Shown piece after piece: positions 34,574 to 42,382 of a stretch of 64,000 bases of DNA (position 1 is its first letter; every line of letters starts with the position of its first letter). Under the pieces are notes generated by a model. That model saw only the letters and a list, made by a program, of their open reading frames with translations, had not been told where the DNA came from and ran no database searches. This DNA is from Deltaproteobacteria bacterium HGW-Deltaproteobacteria-15. Lineage in GTDB: Bacteria; Desulfobacterota; DSM-4660; Desulfatiglandales; HGW-15. The stretch lies in assembly GCA_002840535.1 (NCBI GenBank), contig PHBH01000025.1, positions 17,592 to 81,591 on the forward strand, in the 5' to 3' direction. Position numbers and translations under genes: made by a program.

Positions 34574-34906
34574 ATGGATTTCGTGCTGAAGTTGCTCCTC
34601 AGCAACGCCGTCATCATCCTCTCGGTTCAACTTGGGAAAAAGATCCCTGCACTTGCAGGTCTTATCGCCACGATGCCTCTTGCAGGGCTGATTGTGCTGA
34701 TCTGGCTGTATACGGAGAAAAAGGGCGATTTCGGTTTCATGATGCTCTATACACAAGGCGCATTGTGGGGGATCATCCCAAGCATCGCTTTTTACCTGAC
34801 AGCCCTTTTCTGCTTCAGCAGACACCTCTCGCTGCCGGTCGTTCTTTCCGCAAGTTTCGCTGTGTGGTTTGTGGGCGCCTTGATTCATCAGCGATTGCTC
34901 CATTGA
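34574..34906 (+). CDS. Small membrane protein, DUF3147-like
   Basis: 110 residues with three to four hydrophobic helices (LLLSNAVIILSVQLG, LAGLIATMPLAGLIVLIWLY, GIIPSIAFYLTALFCF, VVLSASFAVWFVGAL). Resembles the DUF3147 family of small inner-membrane proteins of unknown role. Start ATG 34574 is preceded by AAAGGGATCCG. It stands alone between the dehydratase gene and a 386-base gap. Confidence 0.7.
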   Translation: MDFVLKLLLSNAVIILSVQLGKKIPALAGLIATMPLAGLIVLIWLYTEKKGDFGFMMLYTQGALWGIIPSIAFYLTALFCFSRHLSLPVVLSASFAVWFVGALIHQRLLH

Positions 34907-35292
34907 GTTTTCCAGCTTTGTTTGGCCTACCCTTTTGGGGCTGCTTCTCGGAGATCCCGTGCGGTTTCTCGCGGGGCGCTCCGCTCGATATCGAGAAGGA
35001 GCATGAGGATTACAAGAGATCCTCAGTAGGAACGTGGCCTTTTCTCCGAAGACCACCCTGTGCCCGGCGCTGGCCCCCACTCCACCCGCTGTGTCAAGTG
35101 TGTGCAAAGGTCCCAGACCTGAGGCAGCGGTTGGCTCGTTGACAGCCACCGGCCCCTGTGGTAGACCAAGTCATCGAAATATTAATGGCTTTTCCCGATG
35201 CAAATTGAGAGCGAGGACAGCGCGCACCGGGCCTGAGCTGGGTTCCGATTGTCCGGAGAACTTACTTCCCTTCAATAGAAAGGAGATCAGCT
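34907..35292. other. Intergenic region before the TRAP operon
   Basis: No credible gene. A possible promoter for the TRAP genes is TTGACA (35139-35144), 17-base spacer, TAGACC (35162-35167); the -10 box is poor. AAAGGAGATC just before 35293 is a strong ribosome-binding site. Nothing else recognised. Confidence 0.4.
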
Positions 35293-36342
35293 ATGAGAAG
35301 ATTCGGATGGGTTTCTGTATCAATTGCAATGGCATTTCTTTTTCTCTCTGCCGGTCCTGTTTCGGCACAAAAGATCACCTGGAAAATGGCAACGGCCTGG
35401 CCCGCGGGCACTCAGATTCAGTGGGCTGCCGATTTCTTTGCCGAGACCGTGAACCAGATGAGCGGCGGAAGGCTGGAGATCAAAAGCTACCCGGCCGGGA
35501 AACTGGTGGGAGCCATGGAGGTGTTTGACGCAGCGAGAATGGGAACCATCGACGTTGCCCATGCATCGCCCGCGTACTGGATAGGCAAAATGCCGGCCGG
35601 CGCCCTTTTCGGTTATCAGCCCTTCGGCATGGAGGTGCTCCCCTATTTGACCTGGCTCTACGAAACAGAAGGGATGGGGCTCTACTCGGAGCTCTATGCG
35701 CCCTATGGGTTCGGATTCGTGGCGCCCTGTGGGATTATCCCTCCGGAGGATCTTGCCTGGTCGAATAAGCCGATCAAGACCCTGGAAGATTTCAAGGGGC
35801 TCAAATTCCGGACTTCCGGATATTGGGGGGAGATTCTGACAGAGGCCGGCGCCTCTGTGGTGATGCTCCCTGCGGGTCAGATTTATGAGGCGCTCCAGCG
35901 AAACGTGATCGATGCCGGAGAATTCAGCATCCCGAGCATGGACAAGACGCTCTCGTTTCACGAAATCGCGAAGTACCTTCTTGTTCCCGGCATTCATCAG
36001 CCTTCCACCCTTCTGGATATCCTGATCAGCAAAAAAGCCTGGTCCGGTCTGCCCAAAGATCTCCAGGAACTGGTCAAGGGTGCTGCCCAAGCCGCAACCA
36101 TGCGTATGCTGACCAACAGCCTTCTGAAGGACATGGCTGCCCTGGAATTTTTCAAGTCCAAAGGGATCACCATCAATTACGTGGACCCGAAGGTCCAAAA
36201 GGAGCTCTACGCCAAGGCCGTGGCTCTGATGGATTCCAAGGCGGCGAAGGACCCGTTCTTTGCAAAGGTATGGCAATCCCAGCAGAAGTTCAGGCAGGAG
36301 TACAAGAAGTACGATGCCATGATGAAGCTGCAGTTTGAATAA
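35293..36342 (+). CDS. dctP: TRAP transporter solute-binding protein (DctP family)
   Basis: 349 residues. Signal peptide MRRFGWVSVSIAMAFLFLSA with cleavage near VSAQ, then a DctP fold: WKMATAWPAG at the N-terminus, and GLKFRTSGYWGEIL followed by AGASVVMLPAGQIYEALQRN, which contains the typical carboxylate-binding and dimer regions. WPAGTQIQWAADFFAE is typical of TRAP receptors for monocarboxylates or 2-oxoacids. Periplasmic; delivers substrate to the DctQM pair encoded next. Downstream LarA-like and GlcDF-like genes point to a 2-hydroxy acid such as lactate or glycolate as substrate (inference). Confidence 0.93.
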   Translation: MRRFGWVSVSIAMAFLFLSAGPVSAQKITWKMATAWPAGTQIQWAADFFAETVNQMSGGRLEIKSYPAGKLVGAMEVFDAARMGTIDVAHASPAYWIGKMPAGALFGYQPFGMEVLPYLTWLYETEGMGLYSELYAPYGFGFVAPCGIIPPEDLAWSNKPIKTLEDFKGLKFRTSGYWGEILTEAGASVVMLPAGQIYEALQRNVIDAGEFSIPSMDKTLSFHEIAKYLLVPGIHQPSTLLDILISKKAWSGLPKDLQELVKGAAQAATMRMLTNSLLKDMAALEFFKSKGITINYVDPKVQKELYAKAVALMDSKAAKDPFFAKVWQSQQKFRQEYKKYDAMMKLQFE

Positions 36343-36497
36343 TTTCCGAGAAAAATATTGCCGCAAAGGCATGGAGTGCCCCGGGGCGGGAGCCTTTCCC
36401 GCCCTCGGATTTCTGCTTCTTCAGAGCGCATAGTTCTTCTGCACCGGACAGGACGGAGCCGGGGTCTCGAAGAGGTATGCCTGGATCGAGAAAACGT

Positions 36498-37013
36498 ATG
36501 GGAGCAATCGAGAAAATCATAGGGGTGATCGACCGGGTCAGTGAATGGACCGGCAGGATGGTCTCCTGGCTGGTCGTGGTGTTCACCTTCGTGCTCGGCT
36601 ATGAGGTGGTGATGCGCTACGCATTCAATGCGCCCACAAAATGGGCGTTCGACATGAGCTACATGCTCGGAGGCTCCTATTTCCTCCTGGGCACCGGCTA
36701 TACCCTTCTCAAGAAAAAGCACGTGAGGATAGACATATTCTACGCTCTGTTCTCCACCCGGAAAAAAGCCCTGGTGGATATGATTTTCGATATCGTCTTC
36801 TTCTTTCCTCTCTGGGGGGTGCTTCTCTATTCCCTCATCCCCTATGTCTACATTTCCTGGATCATGGACGAGCGTTCCATGCAGGGCTACTGGATGCCCA
36901 TCCTTTATCCGTTCAAGACCGTCATGCCGGTGGGAGTCTTTCTGCTGCTGATCCAGGGGGTCGCGGAGTTCCTGAAATCAGCCCTGGTTCTTGCAAGAGG
37001 GGGTAAGTCGTGA
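36498..37013 (+). CDS. dctQ: TRAP transporter small membrane subunit (DctQ)
   Basis: 171 residues with four hydrophobic helices (MVSWLVVVFTFVLGYEVVMR, YMLGGSYFLLGTGYTLL, IVFFFPLWGVLLYSLIPYVY, VMPVGVFLLLIQGVAEF). MRYAFNAPTKWAFDMSY is typical of DctQ. ATG 36498 is chosen; ATG 36477 is in frame but its GAGG sequence is too close. The last 4 bases overlap the dctM GTG start. Confidence 0.9.
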   Translation: MGAIEKIIGVIDRVSEWTGRMVSWLVVVFTFVLGYEVVMRYAFNAPTKWAFDMSYMLGGSYFLLGTGYTLLKKKHVRIDIFYALFSTRKKALVDMIFDIVFFFPLWGVLLYSLIPYVYISWIMDERSMQGYWMPILYPFKTVMPVGVFLLLIQGVAEFLKSALVLARGGKS

Positions 37014-38329
37014 GTCCCGAGCTCATTGTGCTCTTGATGTTTGGCGGGCTGTTTGTCGGTATCTTCTTCGGATATCCCACCGCCTTCGTGCTGGGCGGCC
37101 TGTCCATGATTTTCGGGGTCCTTTTCCTCGGTCCGGAGGTCCTCGGGTTCTTCATCGTGCGGTTGGAGGGCGTCATGAAGAACTATGATCTCCTGGCGGT
37201 CCCCCTGTTCCTCTTCATGGGCGTGTACATGGAGAAATCGGGTGTGGCCGAGAAGCTCTTCAGCGCACTCTATCTTCTGCTCGGTGGAACCCGGGGCGGG
37301 CTGGGAATTGCGACCATCGTGATATGCACCACGTTCGCCGCTGCAACAGGGGTTGTGGGGGCTTCGGAGATCACCATCGGCCTCATGGCTTTGCCGGCCA
37401 TGCTCAGCCGGGGGTACAATATCCCCCTTGCCTGCGGGGCAATCTGTGCCGGAGGAACCCTCGGCATCCTCATCCCGCCGAGTGTCCTGATCGTCATCTA
37501 CGGCCCCATTGCGGGAGTATCAGTGGGAAAACTTTTCCTGGCGGCAGTCTTTCCGGGCCTGCTCCTCTCTTTCCTGTACATGCTCTACATCGCCGTGAGG
37601 TGCTATCTCCGGCCTGAAGACGGCCCACCGCTTCCGGAAGCGGACAGGATGGCCTCCTGGCGGGAGAAGCTCAGTCTCCTTATCACCTCCGTCATTCCCA
37701 CTGCGGTATTGATAATGGCGGTACTGGGAAGTATATTCTTTGGGATTGCGGCTGTCACCGAAGCGGCTGCAGTGGGAGCGCTTGCGAGCATACTGCTGGC
37801 AGCTATCTATCGTAAGCTGACGTTTTCCCTCGTCAGGGAAGCGTGCATAGGGACCCTGCAAATCACCAGCATGATCATGCTGATCGCCGTTGCGGCAGCC
37901 TTTTTTTCGACCGTTTTTGTGGCGGTGGGAGGGGATGAGGTCATCAGCAGGCTCTTCCTGAACCTGCCCCTCGGGAGATGGGGGATCCTTATCTCCATCA
38001 TGATTCTTCTCGTCATCCTCGGCATGCTGATAGACTGGATCAGCATTGTCTTCATCCTTGTGCCGTTGATCACACCCATCGGTGAAGCCCTGGGCTTTGA
38101 TCCTGTCTGGTTTGCTATGCTGATCATCGTGAACCTTCAGATTTCCTTTCTGACCCCTCCGTTTGCCTATTCCATCTTCTACTTGAAAGGGATCGTGCCT
38201 CCTGAGGTGAAAACCACGGACATCTACCGGGGAGTGATTCCGTTTGTGGGGCTTCAGGCCGTGGGTCTCTTGATATGCGTGTTCTATCCCCCCTTCATCA
38301 CCTATTTGCCCAGTCTGATGATCAGGTAA
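37010..38329 (+). CDS. dctM: TRAP transporter large permease subunit (DctM)
   Basis: 439 residues, about 12 membrane helices; the ion-coupled permease of the TRAP system. Signatures: GYPTAFVLGGLSMIFG, FLFMGVYMEKSGVAEKL, TGVVGASEITIGLMALPAML and GGTLGILIPPS (conserved in DctM). GTG start overlaps dctQ by 4 bases. Followed after 32 bases by the LarA-like gene. Confidence 0.95.
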   Translation: MSPELIVLLMFGGLFVGIFFGYPTAFVLGGLSMIFGVLFLGPEVLGFFIVRLEGVMKNYDLLAVPLFLFMGVYMEKSGVAEKLFSALYLLLGGTRGGLGIATIVICTTFAAATGVVGASEITIGLMALPAMLSRGYNIPLACGAICAGGTLGILIPPSVLIVIYGPIAGVSVGKLFLAAVFPGLLLSFLYMLYIAVRCYLRPEDGPPLPEADRMASWREKLSLLITSVIPTAVLIMAVLGSIFFGIAAVTEAAAVGALASILLAAIYRKLTFSLVREACIGTLQITSMIMLIAVAAAFFSTVFVAVGGDEVISRLFLNLPLGRWGILISIMILLVILGMLIDWISIVFILVPLITPIGEALGFDPVWFAMLIIVNLQISFLTPPFAYSIFYLKGIVPPEVKTTDIYRGVIPFVGLQAVGLLICVFYPPFITYLPSLMIR

Positions 38330-38361
38330 AAAGTACTGTTGGTATCCGGAGGTAAAAGAAA

Positions 38362-39612
38362 TTGAGTTATCCCGAAATGATCCGAATCCGCCAGGTCCTT
38401 GATGTCCCGAGGGTGGAGAACATCGAGGAGACGGTTGATCGCGAGCTGCGCTCGTTGAACGGGCTCGGCATAAAACGGGGCGACAGGATCGCCGTGACCG
38501 CCGGGAGCCGGGGGGTCGCCAACATTGTGCGTATTCTCCGCCGTGTCGTTCAAAAGATCAGGGAAGCCGGCGGCGAGCCTTTTCTCATCCCCACCATGGG
38601 AAGCCACGGAGGCGGTACGGCCGAGGGCCAGATCGATGTGCTCCGGAGCCTCGGTGTCACAGAGGAATCGACAGGCGCGCCCATCCGCTCTTCCATGGAG
38701 GTTGTGGAGATCGGGAAATCCCGCTTCGGGTTTCCGGTCCTGGTGGACAGGTACGCGGCCGGAGCAGACGGGATTGTGGTGCTCAACAGGATCAAGCCGC
38801 ACACGGAGTTCGAGGGACCGATCGAAAGCGGCCTGATGAAGATGATGGCCATCGGCATGGGAAAACACAAAGGTTGTTTCGAAGTCCACAGGCAGACCGT
38901 GCAATTCGGGTACAGGGAAGTCATACCGGAAATAGGTTCCATCATCCTTGGAAAACTCCCGGTCCTTTTCGGGCTCGCTATTGTGGAGAACGTCTATGAC
39001 GAGACGGCCCTCATCCGGGCAGTTCCCGCGTCGAAAATCCTGGAGACGGAAAAGGAATTGCTCGTCCTGGCCAAGAATCTGATGGCGAGACTTCCCTTTG
39101 AGAAGATAGATGTGCTCGTTGTCGACGAAATGGGAAAGAACGTGAGCGGGACCGGAATGGACACCAATGTGATCGGCAGGATCATGTTTATCGGAGAAAA
39201 GGAGCCGGAGCGGCCCAGGATTACCAGGATCGTCGTTCTGGACCTTACGGAGGCGACCCACGGCAACGGGGTCGGAATCGGCCTTGCCGACTATACCACC
39301 AGAAGGCTCGTCGAAAAACTGGATCTCTCCGTAACGGCCACCAACGCCATCACGGCCATGACCCCTGAGAAGGGACGAATACCGCTCGCCATGGCGACGG
39401 ATCAGGAGGCTGTGAACGCCGCTTTTCAAACCATCGGCGCCGTTCAGCCCGAGGAGGCCAAGGTGGTGCATATCCGGAACACCCTGGAACTCGGCGAAAT
39501 GGAGATCTCCCGTGCGCTGATGAAGGAGTCCCGGGGAAAAGCGGAGATTCAACCATTGCGCGAGATAGGGCCGCTGCGCTTCGATGCTTCCGGCAGGATT
39601 CAAAAAGTATGA
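38362..39612 (+). CDS. Lactate racemase-like (LarA/DUF2088) protein
   Basis: 416 residues of the LarA family. N-terminal DUF2088 domain with VTAGSRGVANIV, a His in PTMGSHGGGTAEGQ and a second in NRIKPHTEFEGPIESGLMK and GMGKHKGCFEVH, consistent with the metal/cofactor site region of nickel-pincer racemases. Start TTG 38362 with GGAGGTAA properly spaced. Context (TRAP uptake before, FAD/Fe-S hydroxyacid oxidase after) suggests interconversion of 2-hydroxy acid enantiomers. No larB/C/E maturation genes are nearby, and many family members act on other substrates, so lactate is only a guess. Confidence 0.8.
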   Translation: MSYPEMIRIRQVLDVPRVENIEETVDRELRSLNGLGIKRGDRIAVTAGSRGVANIVRILRRVVQKIREAGGEPFLIPTMGSHGGGTAEGQIDVLRSLGVTEESTGAPIRSSMEVVEIGKSRFGFPVLVDRYAAGADGIVVLNRIKPHTEFEGPIESGLMKMMAIGMGKHKGCFEVHRQTVQFGYREVIPEIGSIILGKLPVLFGLAIVENVYDETALIRAVPASKILETEKELLVLAKNLMARLPFEKIDVLVVDEMGKNVSGTGMDTNVIGRIMFIGEKEPERPRITRIVVLDLTEATHGNGVGIGLADYTTRRLVEKLDLSVTATNAITAMTPEKGRIPLAMATDQEAVNAAFQTIGAVQPEEAKVVHIRNTLELGEMEISRALMKESRGKAEIQPLREIGPLRFDASGRIQKV

Positions 39613-39695
39613 TCCCGCGCAGCACTGTACCTCTATGAAAACGCGCACCGCTTTGTGCTAAACTATCAGCATCGGGCTGCATGGAAGGAGAAATT

Positions 39696-41072
39696 ATGTT
39701 TTCTAAAACCGTAAGACAGGAGCTCTGCTCCATTGTGGGTGAAGACTGGTTCCTGGACACCCCCGAGGACCTGGCGACTTATTCCTATGACGCATTTCTA
39801 CCCGAGTTCACTCCGGATGGGGTGATCCTTCCTGCAAAGACCGAGCAGGTCTCCAGGATCATGCAGGTGGCCACACGGGAAAAGATTCCGGTTACCCCGA
39901 GGGGAGCAGGGACGAACATCTGTGGGGGGTCCGTGGCAAAGCAGGGGGGACTCATTATGGCCTTCAACCGCATGAACGAAATCGTGGAAGTGGACGCTGA
40001 GAACAGGTGTGCCACGGTTCAACCCGGTGTGGTGAACGCGGACCTCCAGAAGCTTGTTGCAGGCTACGGCCTGATGTATCCGCCCGACCCTGCAAGCATG
40101 TTCGTGTCCACTATCGGCGGAAATGTGGCGCTGAACGCGGGTGGTCCGAGAGGCGTGAAATACGGGGTTACCCGGGACTATGTTCTGGGGTTGGAGGTGG
40201 TCCTTCCCAGCGGCGCGGTAATCCGGACGGGAGGGAAATCCCTCAAGAACGTGAGCGGGTTTGATCTGACCCGGCTCATATGCGGTTCGGAAGGAACGCT
40301 CGGAATCATCACCGAAATCATCGTGAAACTGGTGGTTCTCCCCCCTGCCAAGGCGACCTTGCAGGCCATCTTCTCAGATCTCAACGACGCGGCGAAAACC
40401 GTGTCCGCCATTATCGGCAGCGGAATCGTCCCCACGACCCTGGAACTGATGGACAAGGTCGTGCTGGACGTGATCGGGAGCTACGGCGGCGCCACTTTCC
40501 GGAAGGATGCCGAGGCCCTTCTTCTCATCGAGGTGGACGGAGATGCGTCCCTCTTGGATGCGCAGGGGAGACGGATAGAGGAATTCTGCCGGGCAAGAGG
40601 CGCAGTGGAAGTGCAGAGGGCGAGCACGCAGGCAGAGGCGGATAAACTCTGGCAGGCGAGAAGGAGTGCATTCGGCGCCGTGGCAAGTCGTCGCCCCAAC
40701 TGCATCGTCGAGGATGCAACCGTGCCGGTAAAGCGGCTTCCGGAGATCATCCGGAAGATCGTGGATCTCTCCCAAAAATACCGGTTGAAGATAGGGGTGC
40801 TGGCCCATGCGGGCGACGGAAATCTTCACCCCCTGATCATGACGGATCTCCGGGACAAGGACGAAATGGAGCGAATCGAGCGTGCCCTGGAAGAGATGTA
40901 TGAGACGGCCATAGAAATGGGGGGCACTCTTTCGGGAGAGCATGGAATCGGCATTGCCAAGAAGCGCTTCCTGAAAATGGAATTCAGCGACAGCGCGATG
41001 GAAATCATGAAGGGAATAAAGCGGGTTTTCGACCCCGACAACATACTCAACCCGGGAAGTTTTCTGATGTGA
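39696..41072 (+). CDS. FAD-linked 2-hydroxyacid oxidase subunit (GlcD/D-lactate dehydrogenase type)
   Basis: 458 residues, the usual GlcD length. FAD-binding_4 domain with TPRGAGTNICGGSV, PPDPASMFVSTIGGNVALNAGG and GSEGTLGIITEI; C-terminal FAD-oxidase domain ending GTLSGEHGIGIAKKRFL. Would oxidise D-lactate, glycolate or a similar acid, passing electrons to the Fe-S partner encoded 9 bases downstream. Start ATG 39696 follows AAGGAGAAATT; ATG 39681 would place the site inside the gene. Confidence 0.92.
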   Translation: MFSKTVRQELCSIVGEDWFLDTPEDLATYSYDAFLPEFTPDGVILPAKTEQVSRIMQVATREKIPVTPRGAGTNICGGSVAKQGGLIMAFNRMNEIVEVDAENRCATVQPGVVNADLQKLVAGYGLMYPPDPASMFVSTIGGNVALNAGGPRGVKYGVTRDYVLGLEVVLPSGAVIRTGGKSLKNVSGFDLTRLICGSEGTLGIITEIIVKLVVLPPAKATLQAIFSDLNDAAKTVSAIIGSGIVPTTLELMDKVVLDVIGSYGGATFRKDAEALLLIEVDGDASLLDAQGRRIEEFCRARGAVEVQRASTQAEADKLWQARRSAFGAVASRRPNCIVEDATVPVKRLPEIIRKIVDLSQKYRLKIGVLAHAGDGNLHPLIMTDLRDKDEMERIERALEEMYETAIEMGGTLSGEHGIGIAKKRFLKMEFSDSAMEIMKGIKRVFDPDNILNPGSFLM

Positions 41073-41081
41073 GGTGATAAT

Positions 41082-42221
41082 ATGAAGTCCGACGAACTGG
41101 CCCATGAATTCAATCAATGTATCAAGTGCGGTCTGTGCATGGCGACCTGTCCGGCATGCAAGGAGCTGCTGCTCGAAAAATACTCGCCACGGGGGAAAGT
41201 CCAGTTGGCGAGATACTATGCCCGCGGCGAGCTGGAGCTCAGCGAGCGCTACCGGGACATTTTTGCAAAATGTCTGCTCTGCGGCGCCTGCGGGGCAACG
41301 TGCCCCAGCGGAGTCGATCTGAAGAAGATTTTTCTGGGCATGCGCGAGGAGATCGCGGGGAAGAAGGGTGCGCATCCTTTGACTCTTGGGGCGGTGCAGT
41401 CCCTTGCCCGCAACCGGAATATCTCAGGGGAGGACAATGAGGAGAGGTGGGATTGGAAGGAGTCCCTGAAGGGAGTCCCGGAAGAGGTGTTTCACAAGAA
41501 AAAGGCTGAAGTGGTTTATTTCGTCGGCTGCGTCTCCTCTTTCTTCCCCATGGTCCAATCCATTCCCCAGAACTTCGTCAGGATCCTGAGCGAGACCAAA
41601 TCCGACTTTGCCGTCCTGGGGGGGGAGGAGTGGTGCTGTGGATTTCCACTGATCGGCGCCGGGCTGACCAGGGAGGTGGAGGAGCTGAAAGCCCATAATC
41701 TGGAAAAGATTCGGGCCCTCGGCGCCGGCAAGGTCGTCTTCTCGTGTCCGTCCTGCTTTCGAATGTGGAAGGAGTATTATGGGACGGATGTGGAGATGCT
41801 CCATGCCACCCAGTTCATCCATGAAATGGTCCGGAACAAGACAATCCGGTTCAGGCGGACAGACATGACCGTGACCTACCATGACCCTTGCGATCTGGGC
41901 AGAAATACGGGCGTCTTTGATGCCCCCAGGGAGATCCTGAAGGCCGTTCCAGGGCTCACCCTGGTTGAGCTCGAGAACAACCGCATGAAGAGCGTCTGCT
42001 GCGGGGGCGGAGGAAACGTGGAGATGGTCGCCCCCGATCTTTCAGGGGCGGTGGCACAAAAGAAGATCGAGGAGATCCGGAGAACCGGAGCGAAGACGGT
42101 GCTCACATCCTGCCAGCAATGTGTCCGGACCATCAAGGGGAGAGCAAGGAGGCAGAAGGTCGATCTTCAGGTAATGGACATCAACGAGTTCGTGTACCAG
42201 ATGATGGAAAGGAAAAAGTAA
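41082..42221 (+). CDS. Fe-S subunit of hydroxyacid oxidase (GlcF/LldE-like, ferredoxin plus CCG domains)
   Basis: 379 residues. Two 4Fe-4S motifs (CIKCGLCMATCP near the N-terminus, CLLCGACGATCP), then two cysteine-rich CCG domains (FVGCVSSF ... EWCCGFPLIG ... CPSCF, and YHDPCDLGR ... SVCCGGGGN ... CQQC). Partner of the FAD subunit, sending electrons to the quinone pool or to an Hdr-like acceptor. Its stop codon TAA (42219-42221) is where a heptamer array starts. Confidence 0.92.
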   Translation: MKSDELAHEFNQCIKCGLCMATCPACKELLLEKYSPRGKVQLARYYARGELELSERYRDIFAKCLLCGACGATCPSGVDLKKIFLGMREEIAGKKGAHPLTLGAVQSLARNRNISGEDNEERWDWKESLKGVPEEVFHKKKAEVVYFVGCVSSFFPMVQSIPQNFVRILSETKSDFAVLGGEEWCCGFPLIGAGLTREVEELKAHNLEKIRALGAGKVVFSCPSCFRMWKEYYGTDVEMLHATQFIHEMVRNKTIRFRRTDMTVTYHDPCDLGRNTGVFDAPREILKAVPGLTLVELENNRMKSVCCGGGGNVEMVAPDLSGAVAQKKIEEIRRTGAKTVLTSCQQCVRTIKGRARRQKVDLQVMDINEFVYQMMERKK

Positions 42222-42382
42222 GCAGTAAGCAGAAAAAGAAGAAAGCAGGAAGCAGACAGAATAAAACAAAGAAATTTGGATTCAACAGCCGAGAGAGCAG
42301 GCACCAGGGCAATTGCATCTGCAAGATTCTGATCCTCTCTCTTCATCTTGCTGCTTACTGCCTACTGCCTACTGCTTGCTGT
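42221..42382. repeat. Inverted pair of 7-bp arrays between convergent genes
   Basis: Left arm: AGCAGTA, AGCAGAA (42221-42234) and AGCAGGA, AGCAGAC (42244-42257). Right arm: TTGCTGC, TTACTGC, CTACTGC, CTACTGC, TTGCTGT (42348-42382). The stop codons of both convergent genes (ends 42221 and 42369) fall within or at the edge of the arrays. The ~90 bases between the arms show nothing. Confidence 0.85.
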
